52,578 nt of DNA from Clostridia bacterium (GTDB lineage: Bacteria; Bacillota; Clostridia; Oscillospirales; CAG-272), in NCBI GenBank assembly GCA_017646745.1, contig JAGCLY010000062.1, positions 1 through 52,578 on the forward strand, written 5' to 3'. Positions 27,071 to 35,238 of this stretch are shown here, piece by piece (position 1 is the first letter of the stretch; the number at the start of each line of letters is the position of its first letter). The notes under the pieces are model-generated. The model did no database searches. It saw only the letters and a program-made list of their open reading frames with translations, and had not been told where the DNA came from. Made by a program: the position numbers and the translations under genes.

Positions 27071-28144
27071 TTAGTTATCAAATAGATCCTCGCCCATCAG
27101 CGCATTTATACCGCAGGCGATGATCCTTTCTTTAGTCTCTTCGTCCAGACTGTCATCTGCGCTTACCGTGCGAATAAACTCTCCCTTGAGCGACATATCG
27201 TGCTTATAATCCTCAGGGTTAATGGCTATGCGTGAGGAGTCCTTTATCTCAAAATAGTAGAACTTGTTTTGGTATTCACGTAATAGCGAGTCGGTGTCCT
27301 TCCACAGATTCTGGCTATATCTTCCTACCAGCTCCAGTCTGACAATGTCGCAGGACGGTATTCCCTTAAGAGTCACAGCGGCCTGTGTCATAATATCCGA
27401 TGCCTTTGTTATACCGTCGAGAGGGAGCTGAGCTATGTGCAGCTTGCGGCCGGCAAAGCTCTTGAAGCTGTGTGTAACTACTGTTTCATCGGCAGATATT
27501 ACAACGTATCCCTTGTCACCCGCCTCGTCAAATCCTCGTCCCTCGGGGGTACCGCAGTAAACCGCAGTACCTCTGCCGTCGATGGCCTCGCTTGAATAGG
27601 AGTGATAGTGGCCGAGAGCAAGGTAATCTATACCTCTGTCTGCCGCATCCTTTATTCCTATACTTTCCGGGGCAGAGCATCTGTCACGCAGCTCACCGTG
27701 GAGAATAACTATATTCTTTGTGCTATGGGGCAGGCTCAGCTCGTTGAACATGTTTTGTGTAATTGAGTTTCTTCCTGCAAAGGTTACCCCGCCGATTCTA
27801 TGATAGGTCCATTCGTCCCCAAAGGTCCTTATATTATCGGGCATAGCTCTGCCGGACAGCGCAAGGGCATTGCCATCGTGGTTGCCCTGGAGATAAAGAA
27901 ATGTTATATCCCTCGCATATTCAATAATATCAAGCGTGGTGTCCAGCGCTCGCTTTGAAACTCTCTCGCCGTCAAACAAATCTCCGGCTATAATGATTGC
28001 CTCTGCGCCGAGGGTCCTCGCTTCTTTTACCAGCCTGCCGAAGCCGCTGAGCAGCTCTCGCCGCCTTTCTCGTACCTGTGTCCCGGGCAGTCTTGTGGTA
28101 AGAGGAGAATCAAGATGAATGTCTGATGTATGTATGATTTTCAT
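27071..28144 (-). CDS. SbcD/YhaO-like DNA repair exonuclease (metallophosphoesterase)
   Basis: A 357-residue Mre11/SbcD-type nuclease, the partner of the ATPase encoded next. Metal-binding motifs run in order: HTSDIHLDSP at residue 5, AGDLFDGERVS near 55, GNHDG near 92, HGELRD near 148 and LALGHYHSY near 178. The remaining C-terminal 150 residues form a capping domain. Family knowledge: the pair opens and trims double-strand ends. Together with the membrane helices in its partner it most resembles YhaO/YhaN of Firmicutes. It is the first gene of the two-gene minus-strand operon. Confidence 0.9.
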   Translation of the reverse strand: MKIIHTSDIHLDSPLTTRLPGTQVRERRRELLSGFGRLVKEARTLGAEAIIIAGDLFDGERVSKRALDTTLDIIEYARDITFLYLQGNHDGNALALSGRAMPDNIRTFGDEWTYHRIGGVTFAGRNSITQNMFNELSLPHSTKNIVILHGELRDRCSAPESIGIKDAADRGIDYLALGHYHSYSSEAIDGRGTAVYCGTPEGRGFDEAGDKGYVVISADETVVTHSFKSFAGRKLHIAQLPLDGITKASDIMTQAAVTLKGIPSCDIVRLELVGRYSQNLWKDTDSLLREYQNKFYYFEIKDSSRIAINPEDYKHDMSLKGEFIRTVSADDSLDEETKERIIACGINALMGEDLFDN

Positions 28145-28175
28145 ATTTCTCCGTCCTTTTTTCTTTTACAAAAAT

Positions 28176-28204
28176 ATTATACATTTTTTTACCTCGGTTG
28201 TCAA
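28176..28204 (-). promoter_or_regulatory. Consensus promoter of the SbcD/SbcC-like operon
   Basis: On the minus strand TTGACA (28204-28199), 17 bases, TATAAT (28181-28176): perfect consensus. Confidence 0.9.
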
Positions 28205-28252
28205 TGTTTTTACCAAAGCCTTCTGTATTTGATAACACCCCTGCCATTTATA

Positions 28253-28281
28253 TTGACATTATTTGTAATTTGTGGTATAAT
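28253..28281 (+). promoter_or_regulatory. Consensus promoter of the leucine-rich surface protein
   Basis: TTGACA at 28253-28258, 17 bases, TATAAT at 28276-28281: perfect consensus, divergent from the sbcD promoter 50 bases away. Confidence 0.9.
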
Positions 28282-28335
28282 ATGCCAACTAATACTTGTT
28301 AGGGTATAAAAGAAACACCATGTGAGGACATTGCA

Positions 28336-31300
28336 ATGGATGAAATGAATAACCTCCAAGAAAATCAGAACAATGAGGAAATAAAAGAGCAGGGGACTTC
28401 TACCCCCGAAACCACAAAGGTAAATAATCCTACCGTGAAAATTCCTATACTCAAAACTCCCATACCTAAGTTACCGTTGATTATTGGCGGTGCAATTGCA
28501 GGTATCGCTGCTATCGCTATTTCGGTTGCGTTGATTATCGGCGGTGGCAATGGAAATCAAGGCGATGAAAATAATCCCAACGGAAATGGTCACGAGCATA
28601 GTTTTGGAGAGTGGACTGTTGTTGACGATCCCACTTGTACTGAGGCAGGTATTGAGGAACGAATTTGCGAATGCGACGAGAAGGAAAACCGTCCCATTAA
28701 CGCGCTCGGGCACACTGAAGTTGTAGACGCATCGGTTGTGGCAACATGTAAATCCACAGGCTTGACCGAAGGTAAGCATTGTTCCACTTGCAATACAGTT
28801 ATTATTGCTCAATCTAGTGTAGAAAAACTCCCCCACACATATGATGACGTTTATGACACCAATTGCAACATTTGTGGTGAAACAAGAGTTGTAGACTGCT
28901 CACACACCGATACCGAAGTCATTCCGGGTAGGGATGCTTCTTGCACAGATGTAGGTCTTACAGATGGTACAAAGTGCAAAAAGTGTGGTGAAACCCTCGT
29001 AGCGCAGGAAACTATTCCCGTTACAGCTCATACATACGATAACAAGTATGACGATGAATGTAACGTGTGCGGTTATAAGCGCGATGCGGAATGCGCTCAT
29101 ACTGAAACTGAAAGCATAAATGGTTACGATGCTACTTGTACAGAAACAGGTCTTACGGATGGTACGAAGTGCAAAAAGTGTGGTGAAACAATAACTGCAC
29201 AAGAAACTATACCTATGCTTGCTCACACATACGACGATAAATACGATGAGGATTGCAATGTTTGTGGTCATATACGAGAAGCAGAATGCGCTCACATCGA
29301 AACTGAAACAGTTGAAGGTAAAGAAGCAACTTGTACTGCCACAGGCCTTACTGACGGCTCAAAATGCAAAAAATGTGGTGAAAACCTTGTGCCACAATCT
29401 GTAATTCCGTTAAAACCTCATACCGAGGCTATTTATACAGCTCTTGCAGCAACATGTACCAGCACAGGTTATACCGAAGGTAAGTATTGCTCTGTGTGTA
29501 GCAAGGTGCTGACTGCACAATCAACAGTTCCTATGAAACCTCATACAGAAGTTATTGATTCAGCGCTTGCAGCAACATGTACCAGCACGGGTCTTACCGA
29601 AGGCAAGCATTGTTCTGTGTGTTCAAAAGTTCTTGTGTATCAAACAGAAGTTCCGATGAAACCTCATACAGAGGTTATTGATGCGGCAGTATCTGCTACA
29701 TGTGCAAGCACGGGACTTACAGAAGGCAAGCATTGCTCGGTATGTAACACGGTCATTATCGCACAAAATATCATTCCCGCAGCTCATAAATACTCTGACA
29801 AATATGAATATAATGACGATTATCATTGGTTTAAGTGTACTGTTTGTAACAAAAAAAACATATCTAATCATATTACTGATGATGAAGCAGTTTGTTCTTT
29901 ATGTAATCATATAGTTTGTCCTAGCTCGGGTATAATATATGATTTTTCTGACGACGGCACTTATGCTATGGTAGTTGCATACAATGGTAGCGCAAAGAAA
30001 ATTAGAATTGCAGATACATATGAAGGCTTGCCAGTTAGGACTATATACAATAATGCGTTTTATGAAAACAAAACAATAACCACGATTATTATTCCTGATA
30101 GCGTTACAAGTATTGGTGATTATGCGTTCTATAAATGCTCTAGCCTCGCCTCAGTTGTAATTCCCGACAGTGTTACAAGTATTGGTGATTATGCGTTTAA
30201 CTCTTGTTACACCATTAGATCGGTTGAAATCGGTGACGGAGTGGCTAGTATTGGTAGGTCAGCGTTTGAAAAGTGCGAAAAGCTTTACTCGGTTGAAATT
30301 GGCAACAGCGTTGTTTCTATTGGTGTTAATGCGTTCTATTATTGTTCCAGCCTTACCTCTGTTGTAATCCCCGACAGTGTTACTTCTATTGGTAGTGCTG
30401 CGTTCTATTTGTGCCATAACCTTGACTCGGTTCTAATCGGTGATAGTGTTACAAGTATTGGTTCTAATGCGTTCGGTGATTGCTACGATTTAAAAGGTGT
30501 TTATATTAGTGATGTTGCAAATTGGTGTTCAATAAATTTTGAAAACTATTATGCGAATCCCTTATATCGCGCAAAAAATCTGTACGTTGACAATGTACTT
30601 ATAACCGAACTTGAAATCCCTGACAGCGTTACAAGTATTGGTGATTATGTGTTCTATAATTGCTCCAACCTCGCCTCTGTTGTAATTGGTGACAGCGTTT
30701 CAAGTATTTCCTCTTCTGCCTTTAATGGTTGCTCCAATCTTCAGTTCAACGAATATGAAAATTGTACATACCTTGGCAGCAAAGACAACCCATACTTTGC
30801 TTTGATTAAAGCTACAACACAGAACTTGAGTAGCTACACCATACATGAAAATACTAAAGTTATTGCTAATTCTGCGTTCTCTGGATGCTCCAGACTTAGT
30901 TCTGTCGTAATCCCTGATAGCGTTACAAGTATTGGAGATGCTGCGTTCTATTCTTGCTCCAACCTTACCTCGGTTGAAATCTCTGATAGTGTTACTTCTA
31001 TTGGTTTTGCTGCGTTCAGTTCTTGCTCCAACCTTACCTCGGTAGTAATCCCCGACAGCGTTGCAAACATTGGTGAGCGTGCATTCGCCCTTTGCACCAG
31101 CCTTACTTCGATTGTAATCCCCGACCACGTTACAAGTATTGGTTATGATGCATTCTATAAATGCTCCAGCCTTACTTCGGTTGTAATCGGTAACAGCGTT
31201 ACTTCTATTGGCGAGAGAGCGTTCTATTCTTGCTCCAACCTTACCTCTGTTGTAATCCCTAATAGTGTTACTTCTATTGGTAAGGAATCGTTCTATAAAT

Positions 31301-31563
31301 GCTCCAGTCTCGCCTCGGTTGTAATCGGTGACAACGTTACTTCTATTGGTGATAATGCCTTCTATGATTGTCAGAGGCTTCGTTCTATGGTAATAGGCAA
31401 TAGTGTGACTCGTATTGGCCATAGTGCATTCTTAAATTGCTCCAACCTTAAAGATGTATATTACACAGGTAACGAAGCAGGGTGGAAGAATGTTGTTATT
31501 GAACCTTGGAATTCTTATATTCAAACAGCCACAATACATTATAATTATGTTCCCGAAAACTAA
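28336..31563 (+). CDS. BspA-type leucine-rich repeat surface protein with Cys-ribbon repeats
   Basis: A 1075-residue protein anchored by one helix (residues about 47-71) after a 45-residue cytoplasmic Asn/Glu/Pro-rich head, so the rest lies outside. Residues about 85-540 are Cys-ribbon repeats of the form CTETGLTDGTKCKKCGE followed by AHTYDDKYDxxCNVCG; about eight pairs are visible. Residues about 545-1060 are LRR_5 repeats with the core IPDSVTSIGDYAFYKCSSL, roughly 23 residues each, about 18 copies. BspA-like proteins of gut and oral bacteria bind host or bacterial surfaces; binding partners here are unknown. The ribosome site is GAGGA, and the gene is alone between promoter and terminator. 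Confidence 0.88.
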   Translation: MDEMNNLQENQNNEEIKEQGTSTPETTKVNNPTVKIPILKTPIPKLPLIIGGAIAGIAAIAISVALIIGGGNGNQGDENNPNGNGHEHSFGEWTVVDDPTCTEAGIEERICECDEKENRPINALGHTEVVDASVVATCKSTGLTEGKHCSTCNTVIIAQSSVEKLPHTYDDVYDTNCNICGETRVVDCSHTDTEVIPGRDASCTDVGLTDGTKCKKCGETLVAQETIPVTAHTYDNKYDDECNVCGYKRDAECAHTETESINGYDATCTETGLTDGTKCKKCGETITAQETIPMLAHTYDDKYDEDCNVCGHIREAECAHIETETVEGKEATCTATGLTDGSKCKKCGENLVPQSVIPLKPHTEAIYTALAATCTSTGYTEGKYCSVCSKVLTAQSTVPMKPHTEVIDSALAATCTSTGLTEGKHCSVCSKVLVYQTEVPMKPHTEVIDAAVSATCASTGLTEGKHCSVCNTVIIAQNIIPAAHKYSDKYEYNDDYHWFKCTVCNKKNISNHITDDEAVCSLCNHIVCPSSGIIYDFSDDGTYAMVVAYNGSAKKIRIADTYEGLPVRTIYNNAFYENKTITTIIIPDSVTSIGDYAFYKCSSLASVVIPDSVTSIGDYAFNSCYTIRSVEIGDGVASIGRSAFEKCEKLYSVEIGNSVVSIGVNAFYYCSSLTSVVIPDSVTSIGSAAFYLCHNLDSVLIGDSVTSIGSNAFGDCYDLKGVYISDVANWCSINFENYYANPLYRAKNLYVDNVLITELEIPDSVTSIGDYVFYNCSNLASVVIGDSVSSISSSAFNGCSNLQFNEYENCTYLGSKDNPYFALIKATTQNLSSYTIHENTKVIANSAFSGCSRLSSVVIPDSVTSIGDAAFYSCSNLTSVEISDSVTSIGFAAFSSCSNLTSVVIPDSVANIGERAFALCTSLTSIVIPDHVTSIGYDAFYKCSSLTSVVIGNSVTSIGERAFYSCSNLTSVVIPNSVTSIGKESFYKCSSLASVVIGDNVTSIGDNAFYDCQRLRSMVIGNSVTRIGHSAFLNCSNLKDVYYTGNEAGWKNVVIEPWNSYIQTATIHYNYVPEN

Positions 31564-31580
31564 CCATAAATACAAAATTA

Positions 31581-31608
31581 ACGAGCCTCAATCCGAGGCT
31601 CGTTTTTT
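31581..31608 (+). terminator. Terminator of the leucine-rich protein gene
   Basis: ACGAGCCTC (31581-31589), five bases, GAGGCTCGT (31595-31603), then six T. Confidence 0.92.
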
Positions 31609-31739
31609 ATTGTCGGGTGGAGGAAATTAATATTTTGTAAATAAGATCAAGCAGCTCCACGTCGTTGCATTCGTTAAGAGCTGATTCAATAAGAATATGC
31701 AGGTGTCTTTTTTAATTTCTCTTTTTACGAGAGAATGAA

Positions 31740-31943
31740 TGGTGGAACCGACGGGGTTTCGTCAAAGGCGAATATACTCGCACTTTCCGCCTGACAAGCA
31801 AGCTTGTCGATCTTCAAGCGGGGTATGTGCACCCGTATTCGAGCGCAGTGCGCTCGAGCAGGTTCAACTCCCAAGCCAAATTCATTAAAAAGAAAAAAAG
31901 AGGGCACGTTAAGTGTCCTCTTTTCCTTTTTGGTGGAACCGAC
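31740..31943. repeat. Structured intergenic element between 13-bp direct repeats
   Basis: TGGTGGAACCGAC occurs at 31740-31752 and again at 31931-31943. Between them lie perfect hairpins: GACAAGC/GCTTGTC (31792-31807), TCGAGCGCA/TGCGCTCGA (31838-31856) and the terminator-like GAGGGCAC/GTGTCCTC (31900-31920). The minus-strand reading of the repeat, GTCGGTTCCACCA, looks like a tRNA 3' end with CCA, but no tRNA body is present. No convincing protein is encoded. It resembles a small mobile or integration-site element. Confidence 0.5.
31898..31931. terminator. Terminator-like hairpin within the structured element
   Basis: GAGGGCAC (31900-31907), GTTAA, GTGTCCTC (31913-31920), flanked by A-rich and T-rich tracts on either side, so it could work on both strands. 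Confidence 0.65.
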
Positions 31944-32041
31944 CCGTAACTGCTCATTATCACGAAAAAGACTATATGGATAGAGTCGGTAAAATTAGCT
32001 TAGCAGCCGTGATGGCAAGGAAAATCATAGAGGGCTATTAA
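31931..32041 (+). pseudogene. Unidentified coding remnant
   Basis: An open frame ends at 32039-32041 and reads WWNRPVTAHYHEKDYMDRVG... to ARKIIEGY, 36 codons with protein-like composition but no start codon and no ribosome site. It continues directly from the right copy of the 13-base repeat. I do not recognise the family; it looks like the C-terminal scrap of a lost gene. Confidence 0.35.
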
Positions 32042-32094
32042 ACACTGTTTTTATCCGGCTTATAAATCTCAAATCTCACGTCAGAGTAGTTTTG

Positions 32095-32319
32095 TTAATA
32101 ATGGACGGTCTTAGGCTCCTTGTACCTCTCATTATCTCGGAAGAATCGAGCCTTGTTTCTGCGCTCCATTTCCTTGCCGAAAGCGGTGACTAGTTCTTTC
32201 CAAAATGCCGTTTCCGAGTCGTTGGTGGAGAGTGTTGTTTTTATGTCTGCTATTTCTATGCAAAAATCCCACTCACGCCATATGGTATGAGTGGGAAACT
32301 TCGATAGCGAAAATATTAT
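32095..32319 (-). pseudogene. Unidentified coding remnant (74 codons, no start)
   Basis: On the minus strand an open frame runs from an in-frame stop at 32320-32322 to TAA at 32095-32097. Its second part (EWDFCIEIADIKTTL, then AFWKELVTAFGKEMERR) has a strongly protein-like composition. No start codon or ribosome site is present and the family is not recognised. It lies just past the RES-domain remnant on the same strand, with a hairpin between. Confidence 0.4.
32262..32296 (-). terminator. Hairpin after the RES-domain remnant
   Basis: CCCACTCA (32268-32275) and TGAGTGGG (32288-32295) with a CCATATGG core, followed on the minus strand by a T tract (the five A at 32262-32266). Confidence 0.65.
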
Positions 32320-32648
32320 CTATATCTGTTCAAAACTTTTTTATGATATATTATTTTATCAACCTCATATGTTCTACTATATGTACATTTGAATAATTCG
32401 GGGTAGAAAATGGCCAAATTAGACCCTTTGCTATTCATAGCACTTTTATACATAATACCATCGAAGACTGGTTGTCCATCATCATCAGTTATTGACATAA
32501 TAAAATCACAAATATACTGAGTTGGCAAATAGTCAAGAGGGCTATCGCCTTTACGCATAGTTCTACTCATTTCTGCGTTGATTTTAGAAAGATGTTCTTT
32601 ATTAATAAAGGTCTGTACATTTCCAATTATCTGTGGTATTGTGTTGTG
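32316..32648 (-). pseudogene. RES-domain toxin, 5'-truncated
   Basis: An open frame of 110 codons without its beginning: an in-frame TAG at 32649-32651 stops it upstream, and the first ATG (32570) falls inside the domain. The retained part carries the C-terminal RES signature: SPLDYLPTQYICDFI, then FDGIMYKSAMNSKGSNLAIF, matching the YLPTQ ... DGIxYxSS ... GxNLVLF pattern. RES toxins of RES-Xre pairs degrade NAD+; the N-terminal arginine that gives the domain its name is lost, and no Xre antitoxin gene is adjacent, so the system is dead. A short functional protein from 32570 cannot be excluded but is unlikely. Confidence 0.6.
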
Positions 32649-32671
32649 CTAACAGGAGGGGCGTTTTATAA

Positions 32672-32755
32672 ATGAAAATATCTATCGAGCCTTTGAATTG
32701 TACGGTTTGGTTAAAACTGGAATCGGGCAGTTGGGGTAAATATCTTGAAATTTAA
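32672..32755 (+). CDS. Possible 27-residue small protein
   Basis: A short frame MKISIEPLNCTVWLKLESGS... ends at 32753-32755. It has a good AGGAGG at 32654-32659, though 12 bases from the ATG. The promoter of the next operon overlaps its end. It may be a small protein, or the surviving start of a truncated gene at the edge of the decayed region. No family recognised. Confidence 0.3.
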   Translation: MKISIEPLNCTVWLKLESGSWGKYLEI

Positions 32756-32773
32756 TTGAAAATGTGGTATAAT
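32745..32773 (+). promoter_or_regulatory. Promoter of the LytTR/GHKL two-component operon
   Basis: TTGAAA at 32745-32750, 17 bases, TATAAT at 32768-32773. The leader to the start at 32905 is about 125 bases and shows no obvious RNA element. Confidence 0.85.
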
Positions 32774-32904
32774 ATTTTATTATTTATAGTGAAATTTTGA
32801 GTTTTTTGTATGCCGAATGTGGAGAAAAAATATTTTTTAAAAATTCACATCAGCTTCACAAACAACGGATTTCATCAAATACGCAAGAGGGTAGGTGCGG
32901 TCGA

Positions 32905-33615
32905 ATGATCAATGTTGCTATTGTTGACGATGATAAGAGTTATGTTGACCAACTTCGTGAATATTTTGAACAGTATATAAAAGAAAGCGGAGAAACTATA
33001 AAAATAACGGCTTTTTCTGACGGTGACAGTATAGTGCATAAATACCGCTCGCAGTTTGACATTATTCTGATGGACATCGAGATGAAGTTTATGGATGGTA
33101 TGTCTGCGGCTGAAGAAATAAGAAAAATGGATTCATCGGTTATAATAATATTTATTACCAATACTCCGCAGTACGCTATCAAGGGTTATGCTGTCCAAGC
33201 ACTGGACTATCTATTGAAGCCGCTGTCATATTTCGCCTTTTCACAGTGCGTGGGCAGGGCGATAAATAATCTGAAAAACCGTTTATCCGCCTTTATCTCT
33301 ATAAATGTAAAGGGCGGTGTAGTGCGTCTTGATACGAATGATATTTATTATATCGAAAGCCGTGGTCACAACGTGGTATATCATACCAAATCAGGTGACT
33401 ACGAGTTGCGTTCAACTATGAAAGAGATAGAAGGAATGCTTAACAGCAAGCGGTTTTTCCGTGCAAGCAAGTGGTATCTGATAAACCTTGCTCACGTTGA
33501 CAGCTTTCGTGATACGGACGTAATTTTGGCAGGACATTCGCTCGCGGTCAGCAGATCCAGAAAGAACGAGCTTCTTGAGGCTCTCAGTGATTATTGGGGG
33601 GAGGTAATGCAATAA
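32905..33615 (+). CDS. LytTR-family response regulator
   Basis: A 236-residue AgrA/LytR-type regulator. The receiver domain has the acidic pocket D8-D10, phosphoacceptor D57 in ILMDIEM, T86 in FITNTPQY and K105 in LLKPLS. A LytTR DNA-binding domain covers about residues 130-232 (YYIESRGHNVVYHT, then RFFRASKWYLINLAHV). The start at 32905 is chosen because the fold begins there (MINVAIVDDD); a longer in-frame ATG at 32797 adds 36 non-homologous residues and lies only 23 bases past the -10. Its stop overlaps the start of the kinase gene, so the two form a two-component pair. Confidence 0.9.
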   Translation: MINVAIVDDDKSYVDQLREYFEQYIKESGETIKITAFSDGDSIVHKYRSQFDIILMDIEMKFMDGMSAAEEIRKMDSSVIIIFITNTPQYAIKGYAVQALDYLLKPLSYFAFSQCVGRAINNLKNRLSAFISINVKGGVVRLDTNDIYYIESRGHNVVYHTKSGDYELRSTMKEIEGMLNSKRFFRASKWYLINLAHVDSFRDTDVILAGHSLAVSRSRKNELLEALSDYWGEVMQ

Positions 33616-34925
33616 TGGGAAATGTTATTCCTGATATACCTAGTCTATATCCTGCAATCGCCGAGTGGCTTTGCGGCGGTATGTTGGTGTTCTTGCTTGG
33701 GATAAGAATTAAAAAAATCAATTTTGCCATTGTGAGCATTTTGTATCTTGTGGCACTGGCTTCATTTATGGTAATTACCACAACGATAACGCTATGGCTC
33801 TGGATTCCATGCATGATTGTTTCCTTTGTAACTATGACGGGTTTTATAATATATTCTTCAAAAACGTCATTTTTTGACGGTGTATATTATGCAATCATAG
33901 CATTTTCGGTTGCCGAGTGTGTTGCTTCGCTTGAGTGGCAGATTGTCAATTTGTTGTACAAGGATACAGATAATATGCCTATTCATATTGAGGTGCTTAT
34001 TTTAGTGCTCGTGTATGGATTGGCGATTTGCGGTATATTCTTCTTGGTTAAGAGCAAAATGCCATCAGGCAAGCGTCTTCAAATCGAACCCAAGGATAGT
34101 CTTGTGGCGCTATTTATCGGTGTTATAATTTTCGCCTTTAGTAATTTGGGCTTCCTTCTGGCAGATCCCCCATTTTCCGGGCAGTATTATAGGGAAATTG
34201 CTACCACTCGTACACTGGTAGATATTGCAGGTGTTGCAATACTGTATGCACACCTGGTCTCTTGCCGAGATAATATGGTTTACCGAGAGCTTGATGCGGT
34301 GCAGAATACTCTGCAAAATCAGTATAAGCAATACGAGCAATCGAGGGAAAGCATAGATTTAATCAATATGAAATATCACGATCTTAAGCATCAGATAAGT
34401 ATGCTCCGTAAGCTTGATGACAGAGAACAAAGAGATGCTTTCCTTGACCGTATGGAAGTAGAAATTAAATCCTATGAGTTGCAGAATAAAACCGGTAATA
34501 TTGTACTTGATACCTTACTTACCAGCAAAAGCTTATATTGTAACAATCAGGGTATCACAATGACTGTTGTTGCTGATGGCAAGCTACTCAATTTTATGGA
34601 TGCCATGGATATATGTGGCATATTCGGTAATGCGCTCGATAATGCCATTGAATCGGCAATTAAGGTAGAGGAAAAAGAAAAGCGCTTGATACATCTGACG
34701 GTCTCTAAGGTTAAGTCCTTCATAATGATACGTATCAGAAACTATTATGAGGGAGGAGTGGACTACTATGAGGGAGATTTGGTAACCACTAAAAAGGACA
34801 AAAGATTCCACGGCTACGGTATAAAGAGCATTAAACATACCGCAAAACGCTATGATGGCGTGGTGAGCATCAATACCGAAAACAACTGGTTTGAGCTCAA
34901 AATAATTATCCCATATAACGAATAA
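33615..34925 (+). CDS. GHKL-type sensor histidine kinase (AgrC-like)
   Basis: A 436-residue membrane kinase. About six hydrophobic segments fill residues 10-215, with no large extracellular domain, as in peptide-sensing AgrC-type kinases. A coiled-coil linker leads to the H-box with H255 in MKYHDLKHQ, the N-box GNALDNAIES near residue 340 and the G-box FHGYGIKSI near residue 400. ATG at 33615 overlaps the regulator stop (TAATG), with GGGGGGAGG upstream. No agrB or agrD gene flanks the pair, so the signal is unknown; it may report on a peptide or on cell-surface state. The end lies on a bidirectional terminator belonging to repeat R1. Confidence 0.9.
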   Translation: MGNVIPDIPSLYPAIAEWLCGGMLVFLLGIRIKKINFAIVSILYLVALASFMVITTTITLWLWIPCMIVSFVTMTGFIIYSSKTSFFDGVYYAIIAFSVAECVASLEWQIVNLLYKDTDNMPIHIEVLILVLVYGLAICGIFFLVKSKMPSGKRLQIEPKDSLVALFIGVIIFAFSNLGFLLADPPFSGQYYREIATTRTLVDIAGVAILYAHLVSCRDNMVYRELDAVQNTLQNQYKQYEQSRESIDLINMKYHDLKHQISMLRKLDDREQRDAFLDRMEVEIKSYELQNKTGNIVLDTLLTSKSLYCNNQGITMTVVADGKLLNFMDAMDICGIFGNALDNAIESAIKVEEKEKRLIHLTVSKVKSFIMIRIRNYYEGGVDYYEGDLVTTKKDKRFHGYGIKSIKHTAKRYDGVVSINTENNWFELKIIIPYNE

Positions 34926-34928
34926 GAG

Positions 34929-34962
34929 AAAAACGGCGTCTAACAAATAGATGCCGTTTTTT
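34929..34962. terminator. Bidirectional terminator in R1
   Basis: AAAAACGGC (34929-34937) pairs with GCCGTTTTT (34953-34961), with TCTA/TAGA continuing the stem. It ends the kinase transcript on the plus strand and the R1 mini-transcript on the minus strand. Confidence 0.88.
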
Positions 34963-35000
34963 GTATGTTTTTAATAAAATCCCTCGCGCTTTTTTGACTG

Positions 35001-35036
35001 TTACAAACCACTTGTGCCACAAAAACAGCGTTTCAT
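35001..35036 (-). CDS. 11-codon open frame of R1
   Basis: ATG to TAA encoding MKRCFCGTSGL on the minus strand, about 17 bases downstream of the -10 box and without a clear ribosome site. Copy 2 has MKRYFFGTSGL and copy 3 has MKCCFYGTSGL in the same frame. It may be a peptide, a leader or simply a conserved RNA segment. Confidence 0.35.
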   Translation of the reverse strand: MKRCFCGTSGL

Positions 35037-35133
35037 ACCCAAAAACTCTATTATTATAAAATATATGATAAAATAATCAAAAGACAAAAACAAACCCATC
35101 CGCTTAGGGCATTCAGTACTTCGGCAAGTTTTT

Positions 35134-35238
35134 CTTGTCTATCAACTAATATTTACATTGTTTACTAAAACACATGACACCACTGGTATTAATATGGATA
35201 CCGTTATCGGCTGTGAATGGGACTAGAAGGAGTTAATA
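35134..35238. other. Leader region of the GH31 gene
   Basis: The 105 bases between R1 and the GH31 start hold AGAAGGAG as ribosome site and AT-rich sequence. I see no convincing sigma-A promoter or RNA structure; a promoter may lie within R1. Confidence 0.4.

Larger units (their letters stand above)
34921..35133 (-). repeat. Repeat R1 (copy 1 of a ~214-bp intergenic repeat)
   Basis: This stretch matches 37555-37769 at about 93 % by eye. Read on the minus strand it is organised as a conserved upstream block (35133-35082), a -35 TTGATT (35080-35075), a -10 TATAAT (35058-35053), an 11-codon open frame (35036-35001) and a terminator (34962-34929). It therefore has the form of a complete mini transcription unit of about 120 bases. 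Confidence 0.85.

Noticed and set aside
27058-27081. Earlier start of the SbcC-like gene
   Set aside because: It overlaps the partner gene's end, while the GGAGG site serves the ATG at 27057.
28336-28560. LRR protein as a cytoplasmic protein
   Set aside because: A clear hydrophobic helix at residues 47-71 and Cys-ribbon repeats shared with lipoproteins argue for export.
30090-31460. Regular repeats of about 69 bases
   Set aside because: These encode LRR_5 units of the surface protein; not CRISPR or a DNA-level element.
31725-31907. 60-codon minus-strand frame ending TPSVPPFILS
   Set aside because: It covers the hairpins of the structured element; residues reflect the palindromes, and there is no ribosome site. 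Treated as RNA/DNA structure, not protein.
31740-31943. Possible tRNA gene
   Set aside because: Only a 3'-end-like string is present; no D arm, anticodon arm or matching 5' acceptor strand.
32797-32904. Extended N-terminus of the response regulator
   Set aside because: The receiver fold starts at 32905; the extra 36 codons begin 23 bases after the -10 box and have no ribosome site.
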